From contig DXZQ01000001.1 of assembly GCA_019419585.1 (NCBI GenBank), positions 83,316-147,315 on the forward strand: DNA of 64,000 nt, written 5' to 3'. Shown here one piece after another: positions 1-9,243 of the stretch. Position numbers and translations under genes: made by a program. The notes under the pieces were generated by a model, which saw only the letters and a program-made list of their open reading frames with translations, did no database searches and had not been told where the DNA came from. Origin of the DNA: Collinsella sp. (GTDB lineage: Bacteria > Actinomycetota > Coriobacteriia > Coriobacteriales > Coriobacteriaceae). The stretch's first letter is position 1; every line of letters starts with the position of its first letter.

Positions 1-50
1 ATAAGGCCATGCGGCCCTATCCCTTTTTGCTAGCTATAGCAGCTCATGCG

Positions 51-425
51 CTACTCGCGGCACAGATGCACGGCGAAGCCGGCGAACTCGCGCTTAAAGT
101 ACACGAGCTTGGTGCCGCCGTCGGGCAGCAGCACGCGCGACTCCTCGTTAACCTCGAGCCCGCGCTCGGCAAACCACTTCTCGGCCGCATCGATGTCGTT
201 GACGGCAAAGCCGATGTGGCCCTTGGTGCCACGGCCGTTCTGCTTCATGATCTCGACCAGCGAATCGTTAAAGTACGAAACGGGGGTCTCGATGACGGGC
301 AGGCCCATCATCGTCGAGAACAGCTCCGCGATCTCCAGGGCGTCTGCCGGGTCGGTGGCGTTAATGCCCACATGAGCGACGTGCATGCCAAAGAGCTCGA
401 CCGGATTGGCGTTCTGCTCATTCAT
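51..425 (-). CDS. VOC-family (glyoxalase-fold) protein
   Basis: A 124-residue single-domain protein of the vicinal oxygen chelate superfamily, which includes glyoxalase I and methylmalonyl-CoA epimerase-like enzymes. The first module starts FGMHVAHVGINATDP and the second GHIGFAVNDID, followed by the usual KLVYFKREFAGFAVHL ending. The ATG at 425 was chosen because the frame upstream of it runs through the neighbouring IIB gene. It follows the PTS IIB gene by 11 bp and so is probably co-transcribed with it. The substrate cannot be read from sequence; a role in metabolising the sugar brought in by that PTS is only a guess from context. More genes of the operon may lie to the left of the window. 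Confidence 0.8.
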   Translation of the reverse strand: MNEQNANPVELFGMHVAHVGINATDPADALEIAELFSTMMGLPVIETPVSYFNDSLVEIMKQNGRGTKGHIGFAVNDIDAAEKWFAERGLEVNEESRVLLPDGGTKLVYFKREFAGFAVHLCRE

Positions 426-436
426 GCAGGCAGCGC

Positions 437-724
437 CTACTGAGCCATGACGTCGAGAACGGCCTTCTCGGCAGCAACGCGGTTCATGCCGGTCATGAAG
501 GGCACGCCGCTCACGTACGGGCAGGTGAGGCCCTCGGGGGCAACAGTGGTGGCGATCAGCAGGTCGGCGCCCTCGTCGCAAGCGTCCTTGGCCTCGGAGA
601 TGGCGCACTGCACGATCTCGTACTTGCCGGCGTAGCCGTTGGCGTCGAGCATGGTGGCGACCTTCTGGGCAACGAGCGTGGAAGTAGCAGCGCCAGCACC
701 GCAAGCCAAAACGATCTTCTTCAT
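437..724 (-). CDS. PTS sugar transporter IIB subunit, galactitol type
   Basis: A 95-residue cytoplasmic phosphocarrier that passes phosphate from a IIA protein to the sugar during uptake. The motif CGAGAATST near the N-terminus carries the phosphorylated cysteine (Cys8), as in the GatB/lactose-like IIB fold. The length is normal for a stand-alone IIB. A GGGAGA ribosome site precedes the ATG at 724. The gene opens a minus-strand operon with the VOC gene 11 bp downstream. No IIA or IIC gene lies inside the window, so partners must be to the left or elsewhere. Family assignment is firm; galactitol specificity is not. Confidence 0.85.
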   Translation of the reverse strand: MKKIVLACGAGAATSTLVAQKVATMLDANGYAGKYEIVQCAISEAKDACDEGADLLIATTVAPEGLTCPYVSGVPFMTGMNRVAAEKAVLDVMAQ

Positions 725-826
725 AGGTAATGTCTCCCTTCATGGTTTACTTTAAGTAAGTGTACCGCAGCGAGCGATGGTGCTCGGCCTCGATGCACTT
801 TTGTGCCAGTTTGCTTGCACGCTGCG

Positions 827-832
827 TATAAT
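827..832 (+). promoter_or_regulatory. Probable -10 box (TATAAT)
   Basis: A perfect TATAAT lies 56 bp upstream of the ATG at 888, in the gap between divergent genes. No good -35 box is seen at 16-18 bp, so the promoter is only a candidate. Confidence 0.5.
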
Positions 833-887
833 ACATCTAGCACGCATTGTCATACCGCTTGTTTTACGAGCGACCGAGGAGCTCAAT

Positions 888-1511
888 ATGCCCGATTCCC
901 GCACACTCTGGACCGCCGTCGTCATCATCTGTATCGCCGTGTCGGTGTTCTTTAGCGTCAAAAAACGCACCACGTTTAAACGCCTGCAGCAGCTTATGGC
1001 TGCCAAGCAGTGGGACGAGTTCGATCGTTTGCTCGACAGCAAGCTCACCAGCATGCTGTACCCGCGCTACAACCGCGACTACCTGCGCCTGAACTCCTAT
1101 CTGCTGCGCGAGGACCACAAGCGCGCCGACGAGATGTTCGACCTGCTGCTGGGACTCAATCTCCCCAAGATGCAGCGCGTCGACCTGGTGATTAAGGCCT
1201 TTAACTACTATGTTGGCCAGGAGGACCGCAAAAAGTCCAAGGAGCTTCTGCACGAGATCAAGGGCTTTGAGGGCGGTCAGGCCGAGGCGGTCGCGCACGA
1301 GTGCCAGCTGATGTACGACACGATGATCCTCAAGCGCCACAACGACATTCCCGAGCTGGAGCGCATGCTCAAGGATGCCGGTGACGACAAGGTCAAGAGC
1401 TGCCGCCTGGAATACCTGTTGGCCCTGCAGTACAAGAACAAAGGCGACGAAGCCAAGTTCCAGGAGTTCCTGGAGAAGTCAGGCCAACACTCGATGGCCG
1501 TCAACGCGTAA
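888..1511 (+). CDS. Membrane-anchored helical-repeat protein of unknown function
   Basis: A 207-residue protein I do not recognise. An N-terminal hydrophobic segment (about residues 8-23) is followed by a basic stretch, which suggests a single membrane anchor with the rest in the cytoplasm. The remainder is helical and resembles TPR-like repeats (for example LLREDHKRADEMFDLLLGL and LLALQYKNKGDEAKFQEFL). The ATG at 888 is preceded by GAGGAG at a suitable distance. An in-frame upstream start at 777 is less likely because it lies before the TATAAT box. The gene ends 31 bp before tRNA-Leu. A scaffold or assembly role is possible but not shown. Confidence 0.7.
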   Translation: MPDSRTLWTAVVIICIAVSVFFSVKKRTTFKRLQQLMAAKQWDEFDRLLDSKLTSMLYPRYNRDYLRLNSYLLREDHKRADEMFDLLLGLNLPKMQRVDLVIKAFNYYVGQEDRKKSKELLHEIKGFEGGQAEAVAHECQLMYDTMILKRHNDIPELERMLKDAGDDKVKSCRLEYLLALQYKNKGDEAKFQEFLEKSGQHSMAVNA

Positions 1512-1542
1512 CGGACGGCTTGTGCTAGACTTCTAGTCTCAC

Positions 1543-1627
1543 GGGGGCGTGGCGGAATTGGCATACGCAGGAGACTTAAAATCTCTCGCCGTAAGGATTG
1601 TGGGTTCGAGTCCCACCGCCCCTACCA
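1543..1627 (+). tRNA. tRNA-Leu (UAA)
   Basis: An 85-nt tRNA with encoded CCA. The acceptor stem GGGGGCG pairs with CGCCCCT, the T arm is GTGGGTTCGAGTCCCAC, and the long variable arm fits a class II tRNA. The anticodon loop CTTAAAA gives anticodon TAA at 1577-1579. Confidence 0.97.
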
Positions 1628-1638
1628 TATGGAGCTTT

Positions 1639-1677
1639 CGAGCCCGTGTCCCCAAGGAATGCGGGCTCGTTTCTTTT
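1639..1677 (+). terminator. Terminator after tRNA-Leu
   Basis: CGAGCCCG (1639-1646) pairs with CGGGCTCG (1662-1669) and is followed by a T-rich run TTTCTTTT. Confidence 0.75.
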
Positions 1678-1696
1678 AGACGCCGATACAGATGGC

Positions 1697-1765
1697 GAGT
1701 TGCGGTGGAATAGTTCCTGTTTTGGCAGTTTACCAGCCCATTTAGGAACTATTCCACCGCGACTT
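1697..1765. repeat. Palindromic element A
   Basis: The arms GCGGTGGAATAGTTCCT (1702-1718) and its exact complement (1744-1760) form a 17-bp stem, extended by weaker pairs on the outside. A related palindrome (3257-3319) lies on the other side of the ATPase gene, so the gene is bracketed by two members of one family. Confidence 0.8.
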
Positions 1766-1778
1766 AGGTTGGTGTTCC

Positions 1779-1862
1779 CACATTTTCCGATGGAAAAACG
1801 TGGCTGTCTCGCACATTTTCCGATGGAAAAACGTGGTTGTCTCCCACATTTTCCGATGGAAA
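1779..1862. repeat. 33-bp tandem repeat, about 2.5 copies
   Basis: Units start at 1779, 1812 and 1845, exactly 33 bp apart. The two complete units differ at only a few positions and the third is partial. Each contains the palindrome TTTTCCGATGGAAAA. The array ends 43 bp before the ATG of the ATPase gene and abuts a TATACT -10 candidate (1877-1882), so it is placed like a set of operator sites. Confidence 0.85.
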
Positions 1863-1905
1863 CGCCCAAATGGCCTTATACTAGCCGAGAGGGTTGGGAG
1901 GCAAT

Positions 1906-3207
1906 ATGCGGCGACAGCTTATGAGTGAACTTATCGCTTGGAAATCAAGGGCGAATCGCAAACCTCTCTTGCTTAAGGGAGCCCGCCAGACAGGAAAGAC
2001 TTGGCTTCTTAACGAATTCGCAAGCCAGCAGTATCGAAACGTCATTCGTTTTGACTTTATGCTCGAGCCGAGCACGCGCTCGCTGTTCGATGGGAACCTC
2101 GACCCCAAGCGCATCATCTCCCAGATAGAACTCCTACGTGGCCAAACCGTAACGCCGGAAGACACGCTCATCATCTTCGACGAGATCCAAGAGGCGCCAC
2201 GCGGGATCACCTCGCTCAAGTACTTCAACGAGCTTGCACCCGAATACCACATCGTAGCAGCCGGTTCCTATATGGGCCTCGCGCTCCGACGCGAAAACGA
2301 GTCATTTCCCGTCGGCAAAATCGACCAGCTCACCATGCGTCCCATGGGGTTTGCTGAGTTCGTTCGTGTCGTCGACGGCGACCCGCTCGCCGACGCCATC
2401 CTTGCCGCAGACATGAACCTTCTAACAAACGTTACCGAAAAGCTCGAGCACTTGCTCAAGGAATACCTTGTTGTCGGCGGTATGCCCGAAGTTGTCTCCA
2501 CTTTCGCCGAGACACGCGACTTCATCGAAGCCCGAAGGCTTCAACAGCAAATCATCGAGGCTTACGAATCCGATTTTGGCAAACATGCACCCGCCCGCAT
2601 CGTCGAGCGCATGAGGTTGGTTTGGAAATCCCTTCCCGGCCAGCTTGCAAAGGAGAACAAGAAGTTTGTCTATGGCGCCCTTCGTCCCGGAGCGCGCGCA
2701 CGCGATTTCGAGGAAAGCCTCCAGTGGCTCACGGACTACGGAATCGTTCATAAGGTGCCACGTGTTTCCGCTCTAAAGGCGCCGCTCTCGAGCCACGAAG
2801 ACCTCTCGGGCTTCAAACTGTTCTGCATCGACACCGGCATCCTCGGAGCGCTCTCCGGTCTCTCTCCGGCCATCGTTCTTAACGGATCCGCTGTTTTTAC
2901 CGAGTTCAAAGGTTCGCTGACCGAACAATACGTCGCGCAGGAGCTTTTGCTCCAGGACAAAACTCCCGCGTGTTGGTCCTCTACCTCCGGCAATGCCGAA
3001 ACCGACTTTGCCATCGACCATGCGGGAACCGTGCTTCCGCTTGAGGTCAAGGCAGCAGAGAACCTTAAAGCGAAGAGTCTGAAAATAGCCTGCGAAAAAT
3101 TCAAACTCGAGCGTTGCGTGAGGAGCTCCCTGGCGGCATATAGAGACGAGGGCATGCTCGTCAATATTCCGCTTTGGGAGATTGGGCAGATCGACAAGCT
3201 GGCATAG
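1906..3207 (+). CDS. AAA_14/DUF4143 ATPase
   Basis: A 433-residue P-loop ATPase. The N-terminal AAA_14 domain has Walker A GARQTGKT (residues 25-32) and Walker B TLIIFDEIQ (Asp92, Glu93). The C-terminal DUF4143 part ends in a PD-(D/E)XK-like nuclease pattern: ETDFAI then LPLEVKA. Family biology is poorly known; members are common in gut bacteria and often occur in many copies per genome. ATG 1906 was chosen over an in-frame TTG at 1894 because GGGAGG at 1896-1901 fits it, although the spacing is short. Tandem 33-bp repeats precede it and palindromes flank it. A second family member lies at 6974-8341. A role as a toxin-like, mobile or defence-linked gene is inference only. Confidence 0.85.
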   Translation: MRRQLMSELIAWKSRANRKPLLLKGARQTGKTWLLNEFASQQYRNVIRFDFMLEPSTRSLFDGNLDPKRIISQIELLRGQTVTPEDTLIIFDEIQEAPRGITSLKYFNELAPEYHIVAAGSYMGLALRRENESFPVGKIDQLTMRPMGFAEFVRVVDGDPLADAILAADMNLLTNVTEKLEHLLKEYLVVGGMPEVVSTFAETRDFIEARRLQQQIIEAYESDFGKHAPARIVERMRLVWKSLPGQLAKENKKFVYGALRPGARARDFEESLQWLTDYGIVHKVPRVSALKAPLSSHEDLSGFKLFCIDTGILGALSGLSPAIVLNGSAVFTEFKGSLTEQYVAQELLLQDKTPACWSSTSGNAETDFAIDHAGTVLPLEVKAAENLKAKSLKIACEKFKLERCVRSSLAAYRDEGMLVNIPLWEIGQIDKLA

Positions 3208-3246
3208 GCACCTGGGGACGCCCCGCAAGGACTGTCCCCAGGTGCC
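3207..3246. repeat. Palindrome after ATPase gene (GGGGAC family)
   Basis: GGCACCTGGGGAC (3207-3219) pairs perfectly with GTCCCCAGGTGCC (3234-3246). It begins at the last base of the ATPase stop codon and may act as a terminator, although no T run follows. Similar GGGGAC-containing palindromes occur at 15753, 19081 and 51635. Confidence 0.75.
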
Positions 3247-3256
3247 GGCTGTTGAG

Positions 3257-3319
3257 TTGCGGTGGAATAGGGACTGTTTGGTGCCCGAAAGGGCGATTGT
3301 AGTCCGTATTTCACCGCAA
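3257..3319. repeat. Palindromic element B
   Basis: TTGCGGTGGAATAGGGACT (3257-3275) pairs with 3301-3319 except for one wobble and one mismatch. A nested GCCCGAAAGGGC hairpin sits in the loop. The arms share TGCGGTGGAATAG with the palindrome at 1697-1765. Confidence 0.75.
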
Positions 3320-3324
3320 ATTAT

Positions 3325-4326
3325 TTAGAGGGTGCTGAGAGTGGGGGTCCAGGCGATGGTGGGAGTCGCGCCGTCGAGAACCTCGTTGATGGTTGCGGCC
3401 ATACCGGCGAGGAGGCTGTTCTCGCTTACGGTGAGCGCATCGTAGCCGCCGGCACGCATGAGCTCGCGGATCACCACGGCGCCGGCCAGAATCACGCCCG
3501 CGCGCTTGGGCTGCACGCCCGGCAACGCGGCAATGCCTGCAACATCCAACGCAGACATGCGCTCGATAGCGGCCGAGATCTGCTCCATCGAAAGCTCGCG
3601 CAGGTGCACAAAGTTCGAGTCGTACGGCTCCAGTTCGTGGACCAGCGCCACGAGCGTGGTAACGGTACCGCCCACCGCGACGAGGCGCTCGGCGCGCTCA
3701 AAGTCGACAGGCAGGCCCTCAAAGTAAGCCCCGAACTGCTCGCCCGCCCATGCGCCAGCGGCGGCAAGTTCACTGTCCGTTGGCGGCAGCGCCGAGAAAA
3801 ACCGCTCCGTCACACGACGGCAACCAATGTCCAGCGAACGCGTTCCCTCCAGCGCGAAGACCCCGCGCTCCGGCGCGTATACGCCCGTAGCGAGCTCCGT
3901 GGAGCCGCCGCCCGAATCGGCAACAATGATGCGCTCGCCGGCAAAGTCGTGCGCCACGCCAAAAAACGTCAGGCGCGCCTCGACCTCGCCCGGAATCACC
4001 TGCGGCTCAAGCCCCAGCTCGTGCAGGCCGTCCAGCAGCAGGGCGGCGTTGGACGCATCGCGCGCGGCGCTCGTGCACGTGGTGCAGATGCACGCGGCGC
4101 CAAAGGCACGTGCCTCGTCCACAAACATGCGGCACGCAGCGAGTACACGCTCGACAGCCGCCTCGCAAAAGCGACCCGTCGCGTCCACGCCCTCGCCCAG
4201 GTCGGTAATCTCGGTATGCTTGGACGATTCCACAATCGCCCCGGCCTCGACCTGCGCCAACACCAGTCGCGACGACACCGTTCCCAGGTCGATCGCGGCC
4301 ACCTTATAGCGTTTGCAATTTGTCAT
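3325..4326 (-). CDS. Ppx/GppA-family phosphatase
   Basis: A 333-residue member of the exopolyphosphatase/guanosine pentaphosphate phosphohydrolase family, with the ASKHA fold. Motifs seen: AIDLGTVSSRLVLA at the N-terminus (phosphate loop 1), DSGGGSTELATG (phosphate loop 2) and AVGGTVTTL (adenosine-type motif). The length matches the short two-domain form without the C-terminal HD extension. It cleaves terminal phosphate from polyphosphate or pppGpp; which one cannot be decided here. The gene follows the FtsB/DivIC-like gene with a 20-bp gap. In many Actinobacteria enolase, a DivIC-like gene and ppx are neighbours in this order, as here. Confidence 0.9.
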   Translation of the reverse strand: MTNCKRYKVAAIDLGTVSSRLVLAQVEAGAIVESSKHTEITDLGEGVDATGRFCEAAVERVLAACRMFVDEARAFGAACICTTCTSAARDASNAALLLDGLHELGLEPQVIPGEVEARLTFFGVAHDFAGERIIVADSGGGSTELATGVYAPERGVFALEGTRSLDIGCRRVTERFFSALPPTDSELAAAGAWAGEQFGAYFEGLPVDFERAERLVAVGGTVTTLVALVHELEPYDSNFVHLRELSMEQISAAIERMSALDVAGIAALPGVQPKRAGVILAGAVVIRELMRAGGYDALTVSENSLLAGMAATINEVLDGATPTIAWTPTLSTL

Positions 4327-4346
4327 TGCGGGCTCCCCTCCGGGCG

Positions 4347-5108
4347 CTATTTGCCGTTGGACACGACCGTCTGGCCCTCGACGCCGTTAAACCCAAACAG
4401 CATGTCGAGCGCTTGGATGTACCACGGCGCGTCCTTACCGACTTCTTCGATTTCCTTGGCAACTTCGCTGGCCTTCTTGGCGTTCGACGACTTCTGGCTC
4501 GACGAGGCATCCGAATCGCCGTCCAGGCCCTGCACTTCAATCCTCTTCTCGCCGGGCATCACCAAGCCCAGGTCCTCGGATGCCGCATCCTTAATGCCCT
4601 CCTCCGAGAGCAGTTTGTCGACGCTTTTTTGCAGCTCATCATTGTATTGCTGGCGAATCTCGACCTGCTTGGCCAAGATATCGCTCGAACGCTTTGCCAC
4701 GTACAGGTCGCGCACGGGGAAATACAGGCTCACGAGCACCAGGGCAACGACGATGCCGATGAATAGCCCTCGCTGAGGACCGTGGGTAAAGTCGTAGATC
4801 GCCTTGACCACCGCGTTGTCGTTGGCGTAGTGCATAAAGTCCGAGCCCGAAAAACGGTTCGAGGGCCTGCTCGACCTATCGTGCGTTTGAGCCGACGAGC
4901 GCTGAGCATGCGACGAACGTGCCGGGCGCACCGGTCCATCTGACGAAGTATTCACTTGAGCATTGGGGCGCGAGGTACTTGTCGGGCGCTGCATGGAGCG
5001 GTCGGCGCCGGCGTAGGCGGACCCACCGAGCTGCACCGTGCGCGCACGGCGAGGCGACGGCTCACGCGAACCGGCGGAATAGTACCTGTTGTCGTAAATC
5101 TGATCCAT
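4347..5108 (-). CDS. FtsB/DivIC-like septum formation initiator protein
   Basis: A 253-residue bitopic membrane protein. Residues 1-95 are low-complexity, basic and Ser/Arg/Pro-rich. A membrane segment spans about 114-132 (LFIGIVVALVLVSLYFPV), followed directly by a coiled coil (about 134-180), the arrangement of FtsB/DivIC. The C-terminal tail is acidic and Ser-rich. Members link the FtsQLB divisome subcomplex to septal wall synthesis. The long disordered N-terminus is typical of actinobacterial versions. The ATG at 5108 is favoured over longer in-frame starts because AAGG precedes it and the upstream region contains the enolase terminator. Confidence 0.75.
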   Translation of the reverse strand: MDQIYDNRYYSAGSREPSPRRARTVQLGGSAYAGADRSMQRPTSTSRPNAQVNTSSDGPVRPARSSHAQRSSAQTHDRSSRPSNRFSGSDFMHYANDNAVVKAIYDFTHGPQRGLFIGIVVALVLVSLYFPVRDLYVAKRSSDILAKQVEIRQQYNDELQKSVDKLLSEEGIKDAASEDLGLVMPGEKRIEVQGLDGDSDASSSQKSSNAKKASEVAKEIEEVGKDAPWYIQALDMLFGFNGVEGQTVVSNGK

Positions 5109-5197
5109 GTGCGCCTTGTGCGGTTGAGGTTTGTTTGCGCTAAGTATTCTAGTTATAGCACGAGCGCGCGCACCGCCTTCGCCAGCCTTTGCTCGAC

Positions 5198-5231
5198 ATA
5201 AAAAAGGCGCTGAGCCATATGGCCCAGCGCC
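5198..5231 (-). terminator. Terminator of enolase gene
   Basis: On the minus strand GGCGCTGGGCC pairs with GGCTCAGCGCC around an ATAT loop (one mismatch) and is followed by six T residues. Confidence 0.9.
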
Positions 5232-5304
5232 CAATGGTGCTCAACAGCGCCCGGCTGAAGCAAGGCGAATCCGAGTCTTCCCCGCCCCCGCGAGCTCCGC
5301 GTGC

Positions 5305-6606
<1,302 letters not shown>

Positions 6607-6791
6607 TCACTTGGAAACGGGTTGAATGCTTGGCGACACGGCTTGCACGCTACAGCGGCGCGCAGGTTCATAAGTTAGCCATGTCGCACTTTTTGCATTA
6701 TGCCCCAAGTTAGCCAAGGGATACATATGAATTGGAGAAATCATTCTTTGGGGCGCTTGTTTTTGCACCGAGCATTCATCTCTAGAGGTCG

Positions 6792-6800
6792 CCCCCCCCC
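6792..6800. repeat. C9 homopolymer tract
   Basis: Nine consecutive C residues in otherwise AT-rich intergenic DNA. Such tracts slip in replication and could vary in length between cells. It lies about 170 bp before the second ATPase gene. Confidence 0.7.
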
Positions 6801-6878
6801 ATTAAATTCTTCTATCGGCATACCGTCTTTACCTTGCTTGCAAATGAAAGAGCCAATAATGTGCTTTTACATCGTGCA

Positions 6879-6963
6879 AAGTTCTGGATATCGTGCAATT
6901 CTAAGGGTCTGAAGTTCTGGATATCGTGCATAATCAGGTTATAAAAGTTCTGGATATCGTGTA
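6879..6963. repeat. Three 19-bp iterons at 33-bp spacing
   Basis: AAGTTCTGGATATCGTGCA occurs at 6879-6897 and 6912-6930, and with one change at 6945-6963. The 14-bp spacers are unrelated to each other, so selection is on the 19-bp unit. Each unit contains the palindrome GATATC. The last copy ends 10 bp before the ATG and touches the ribosome site, as an autoregulatory operator might. Confidence 0.85.
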
Positions 6964-6973
6964 CGAGGTAGCC

Positions 6974-8341
6974 ATGCTCAAACGAAAAGCCTATGACAAA
7001 CTACTAAAATGGAAGCATGAAAGCGCTGGTAAAACAGCACTTCTTATTGAAGGAGCCCGTCGCGTCGGCAAGAGCACGCTTGCCCGCATGTTTGGAGAAA
7101 CCGAATACAAGTCCTGCCTTGTCATTGATTTCTTTCAAGCACCTGCCGAAGTTAAGCAATATTTTGAGGACTATCGCACTGACTTCGACTCGCTCTTCCT
7201 CTATCTCTCGGTTTTCTATAACGTCAAACTCTATGAACACGAGACGCTTATCGTCTTTGACGAGGTCCAGATGTACCCGCAAGCACGCGGACTCATCAAG
7301 TATCTCGTTGCAGACGGACGTTACGACTACATCGAGACTGGATCCCTGCTCAGCATCAAGCAGAACATTAAAGATATCGTCATCCCATCCGAGGAAGAGT
7401 CTCTGGAACTTGAGCCCCTCGACTTTGAGGAGTTTCTTTGGGGCATGGACGAAAAGGGGCTGGCCGATCTCATTCGCATGAGTTTTAACAAGATGAAGCC
7501 GCTCCCCGATGCCCTACATCGCAGAGCGCTCTCCCTTATGCGCGAATACATGCTCGTAGGCGGCATGCCTGAGCCGGTATCTATCTATGTTGAACAGCGC
7601 GCTTTTGCGCCCGTCGACGCTTCGAAGCGCCGAATCGTCCAGCTCTATCGCAACGATATCTCTCGTTTTGCAACCGGTTACGAATTCAAAGTCGTCTCCG
7701 TACTCGATGGCATCCCGGGTCAGCTCTCTAGGCACGAAAAACGATTCAAGCTTTCCTCACTTGATAAAAACGCGCGCATGCGCACCTACGAAGAAGCCTT
7801 CTTTTGGCTGGCAGACGCGCGAATTGCCAATATCTGCTATGCCGCAAGCGAGCCGAGCGTTGGCCTTTCGCTCAGCATGGAGCAAACGGCCCTCAAGTGC
7901 TACATGGCAGACACCGGCCTGCTCGTCACACTTGCCTTCTCTGACAACAACGATACCGATGAAGACGTTTACAGGGCCGTGCTTCGCGGCGATATCGGAT
8001 TGAACGAAGGAATGCTTACCGAAAACTACGTCGCCCAATCTCTAAAGGCCAATGGACACAGGCTCTTCTTTTATTTCCAAAGCGGAAAGAAGGAGGGGGA
8101 GGAGCGCATGGAAATCGACTTCCTCGTTACCCGACCCTATGTCAATGCCGCCGGAAAGCCGCGCATCAGCCCCATCGAAGTTAAGTCGCCGCGCAAATAC
8201 GGGACCATCTCCCTCGATCGGTTCCGCGCACGCTTTAACAAAAAAATCGGGACGGCATATGTGCTGCATCCTAAACAACTCGAGTGGGATGCCGAAGCAC
8301 AGCTGGCACATCTTCCGCTGTATATGGCCTTTTGCTTGTAG
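6974..8341 (+). CDS. AAA_14/DUF4143 ATPase, second copy
   Basis: A 455-residue P-loop ATPase. Walker A is GARRVGKS (residues 27-34), Walker B is TLIVFDEVQ, and the C-terminal PD-(D/E)XK-like part reads EIDFLV then ISPIEVKS. It shares fold and layout with the protein at 1906-3207 but is clearly diverged, so this is not a recent duplication. ATG 6974 was chosen because GAGG (6965-6968) lies 5 bp upstream; a longer frame from 6926 would translate the repeats. The gene is less GC-rich than its neighbours, which fits horizontal transfer. Molecular function beyond ATP binding is not known. Confidence 0.85.
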   Translation: MLKRKAYDKLLKWKHESAGKTALLIEGARRVGKSTLARMFGETEYKSCLVIDFFQAPAEVKQYFEDYRTDFDSLFLYLSVFYNVKLYEHETLIVFDEVQMYPQARGLIKYLVADGRYDYIETGSLLSIKQNIKDIVIPSEEESLELEPLDFEEFLWGMDEKGLADLIRMSFNKMKPLPDALHRRALSLMREYMLVGGMPEPVSIYVEQRAFAPVDASKRRIVQLYRNDISRFATGYEFKVVSVLDGIPGQLSRHEKRFKLSSLDKNARMRTYEEAFFWLADARIANICYAASEPSVGLSLSMEQTALKCYMADTGLLVTLAFSDNNDTDEDVYRAVLRGDIGLNEGMLTENYVAQSLKANGHRLFFYFQSGKKEGEERMEIDFLVTRPYVNAAGKPRISPIEVKSPRKYGTISLDRFRARFNKKIGTAYVLHPKQLEWDAEAQLAHLPLYMAFCL

Positions 8342-8380
8342 AGACCTCTCTGTGAATGGATGCCGTGAGAGACGCAGGTC

Positions 8381-9241
8381 TCACTCGCTTGCTTTTGCTT
8401 GGTCCCACAGGTCATTGAGTTGAGCGGTTGAGCAGGCGGCGAGGTCATCGCCCGCCTCGCGCGCAGCAGCCTCCATCGCGGCCCAACGGTGGCGGAACTT
8501 TGCCGTGCTCGCGCGCAGAGCACTCTCGGCGTCTATGCCCTCCTTGCGCGCAACGTTGACCAGGGCAAAGAGCAGGTCGCCAAACTCCATCTCGCGCTCG
8601 GGCGAGCCGGGAGCCTCGGCCTCAAACTCGGCACGCTCCTCGGCGACCTCGTCCCACACATCCTGGACCGTCTCCCACTCAAAGCCCACGGCCGCCGCCT
8701 TGCGCGACACCTTTTGCGCCTGCATCAGCGCCGGCAGATGTGTGGGTACGCCGTCGAGCAGACCCTCGGGCAGCGCCTTGCCTGTCGCCACGGCCTTGTC
8801 CTTGGCCGCCTTCTCGGCAAGCTTGACCTCGTCCCAAATCTTGAGCACCTCGTCGGAGCTGTCGGCATCCGCATCGCCAAACACGTGCGGGTGGCGCCGG
8901 ATGAGCTTGGCGTCGATATCGCACGCCACGTCGGCCAGCGTAAACTCGCCGGCGTCCGCCGCAATCTGCGCATGCAGCACTACCTGCATGAGCACGTCGC
9001 CCAGCTCCTCGCGCAAGTGCGCCGCGTCGTCGGCCTCGATACAATCGAGCGCCTCGTAGGCCTCCTCGATCATGTTCTTGCCAATGCTGCGGTGCGTCTG
9101 CTCACGGTCCCACGGGCAGCCGTCGGGCTGACGCAGGCGCCAAATGGTCTGCACCAGATGCTGCAGCTCGGCCGACGCGTCTACCAGCGTGGACAGGTCG
9201 CGCGAACCCTCGGCATTTTGCTGAGCCATATGCTCGGCCAT
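8381..9241 (-). CDS. mazG: Nucleoside triphosphate pyrophosphohydrolase MazG
   Basis: A 286-residue protein with two MazG domains that hydrolyses NTPs to NMP and PPi, thought to clean nucleotide pools or lower (p)ppGpp. The first domain has CPWDREQTHRSI and the metal-binding helices IEEAYEALDCIE and LREELGDVLMQV. The second has WDEVAEERAEFE and MEFGDLLFALVNVAR. The length is normal for the two-domain type. The start lies 2 bp after the stop of the phosphodiesterase gene, so the two are translationally close. A weak GAGACCT/AGGTCTC stem (8341-8382) overlaps the 3' end. Confidence 0.95.
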   Translation of the reverse strand: MAEHMAQQNAEGSRDLSTLVDASAELQHLVQTIWRLRQPDGCPWDREQTHRSIGKNMIEEAYEALDCIEADDAAHLREELGDVLMQVVLHAQIAADAGEFTLADVACDIDAKLIRRHPHVFGDADADSSDEVLKIWDEVKLAEKAAKDKAVATGKALPEGLLDGVPTHLPALMQAQKVSRKAAAVGFEWETVQDVWDEVAEERAEFEAEAPGSPEREMEFGDLLFALVNVARKEGIDAESALRASTAKFRHRWAAMEAAAREAGDDLAACSTAQLNDLWDQAKASE

Positions 9242-9243
9242 GG

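Noticed and set aside
1779..1862. CRISPR-like reading of the 33-bp repeats
   Set aside because: The whole 33-bp unit is repeated with no variable spacer, only about 2.5 copies exist, and no cas genes are present.
6700..6912. Small open frame of 70 codons before ATPase gene 2
   Set aside because: It runs through the C9 tract and the repeats, has no ribosome site and gives no recognisable product.
6879..6963. CRISPR-like reading of the 19-bp repeats
   Set aside because: Spacers are only 14 bp and there are three units; cas genes are absent. An operator array is more likely.
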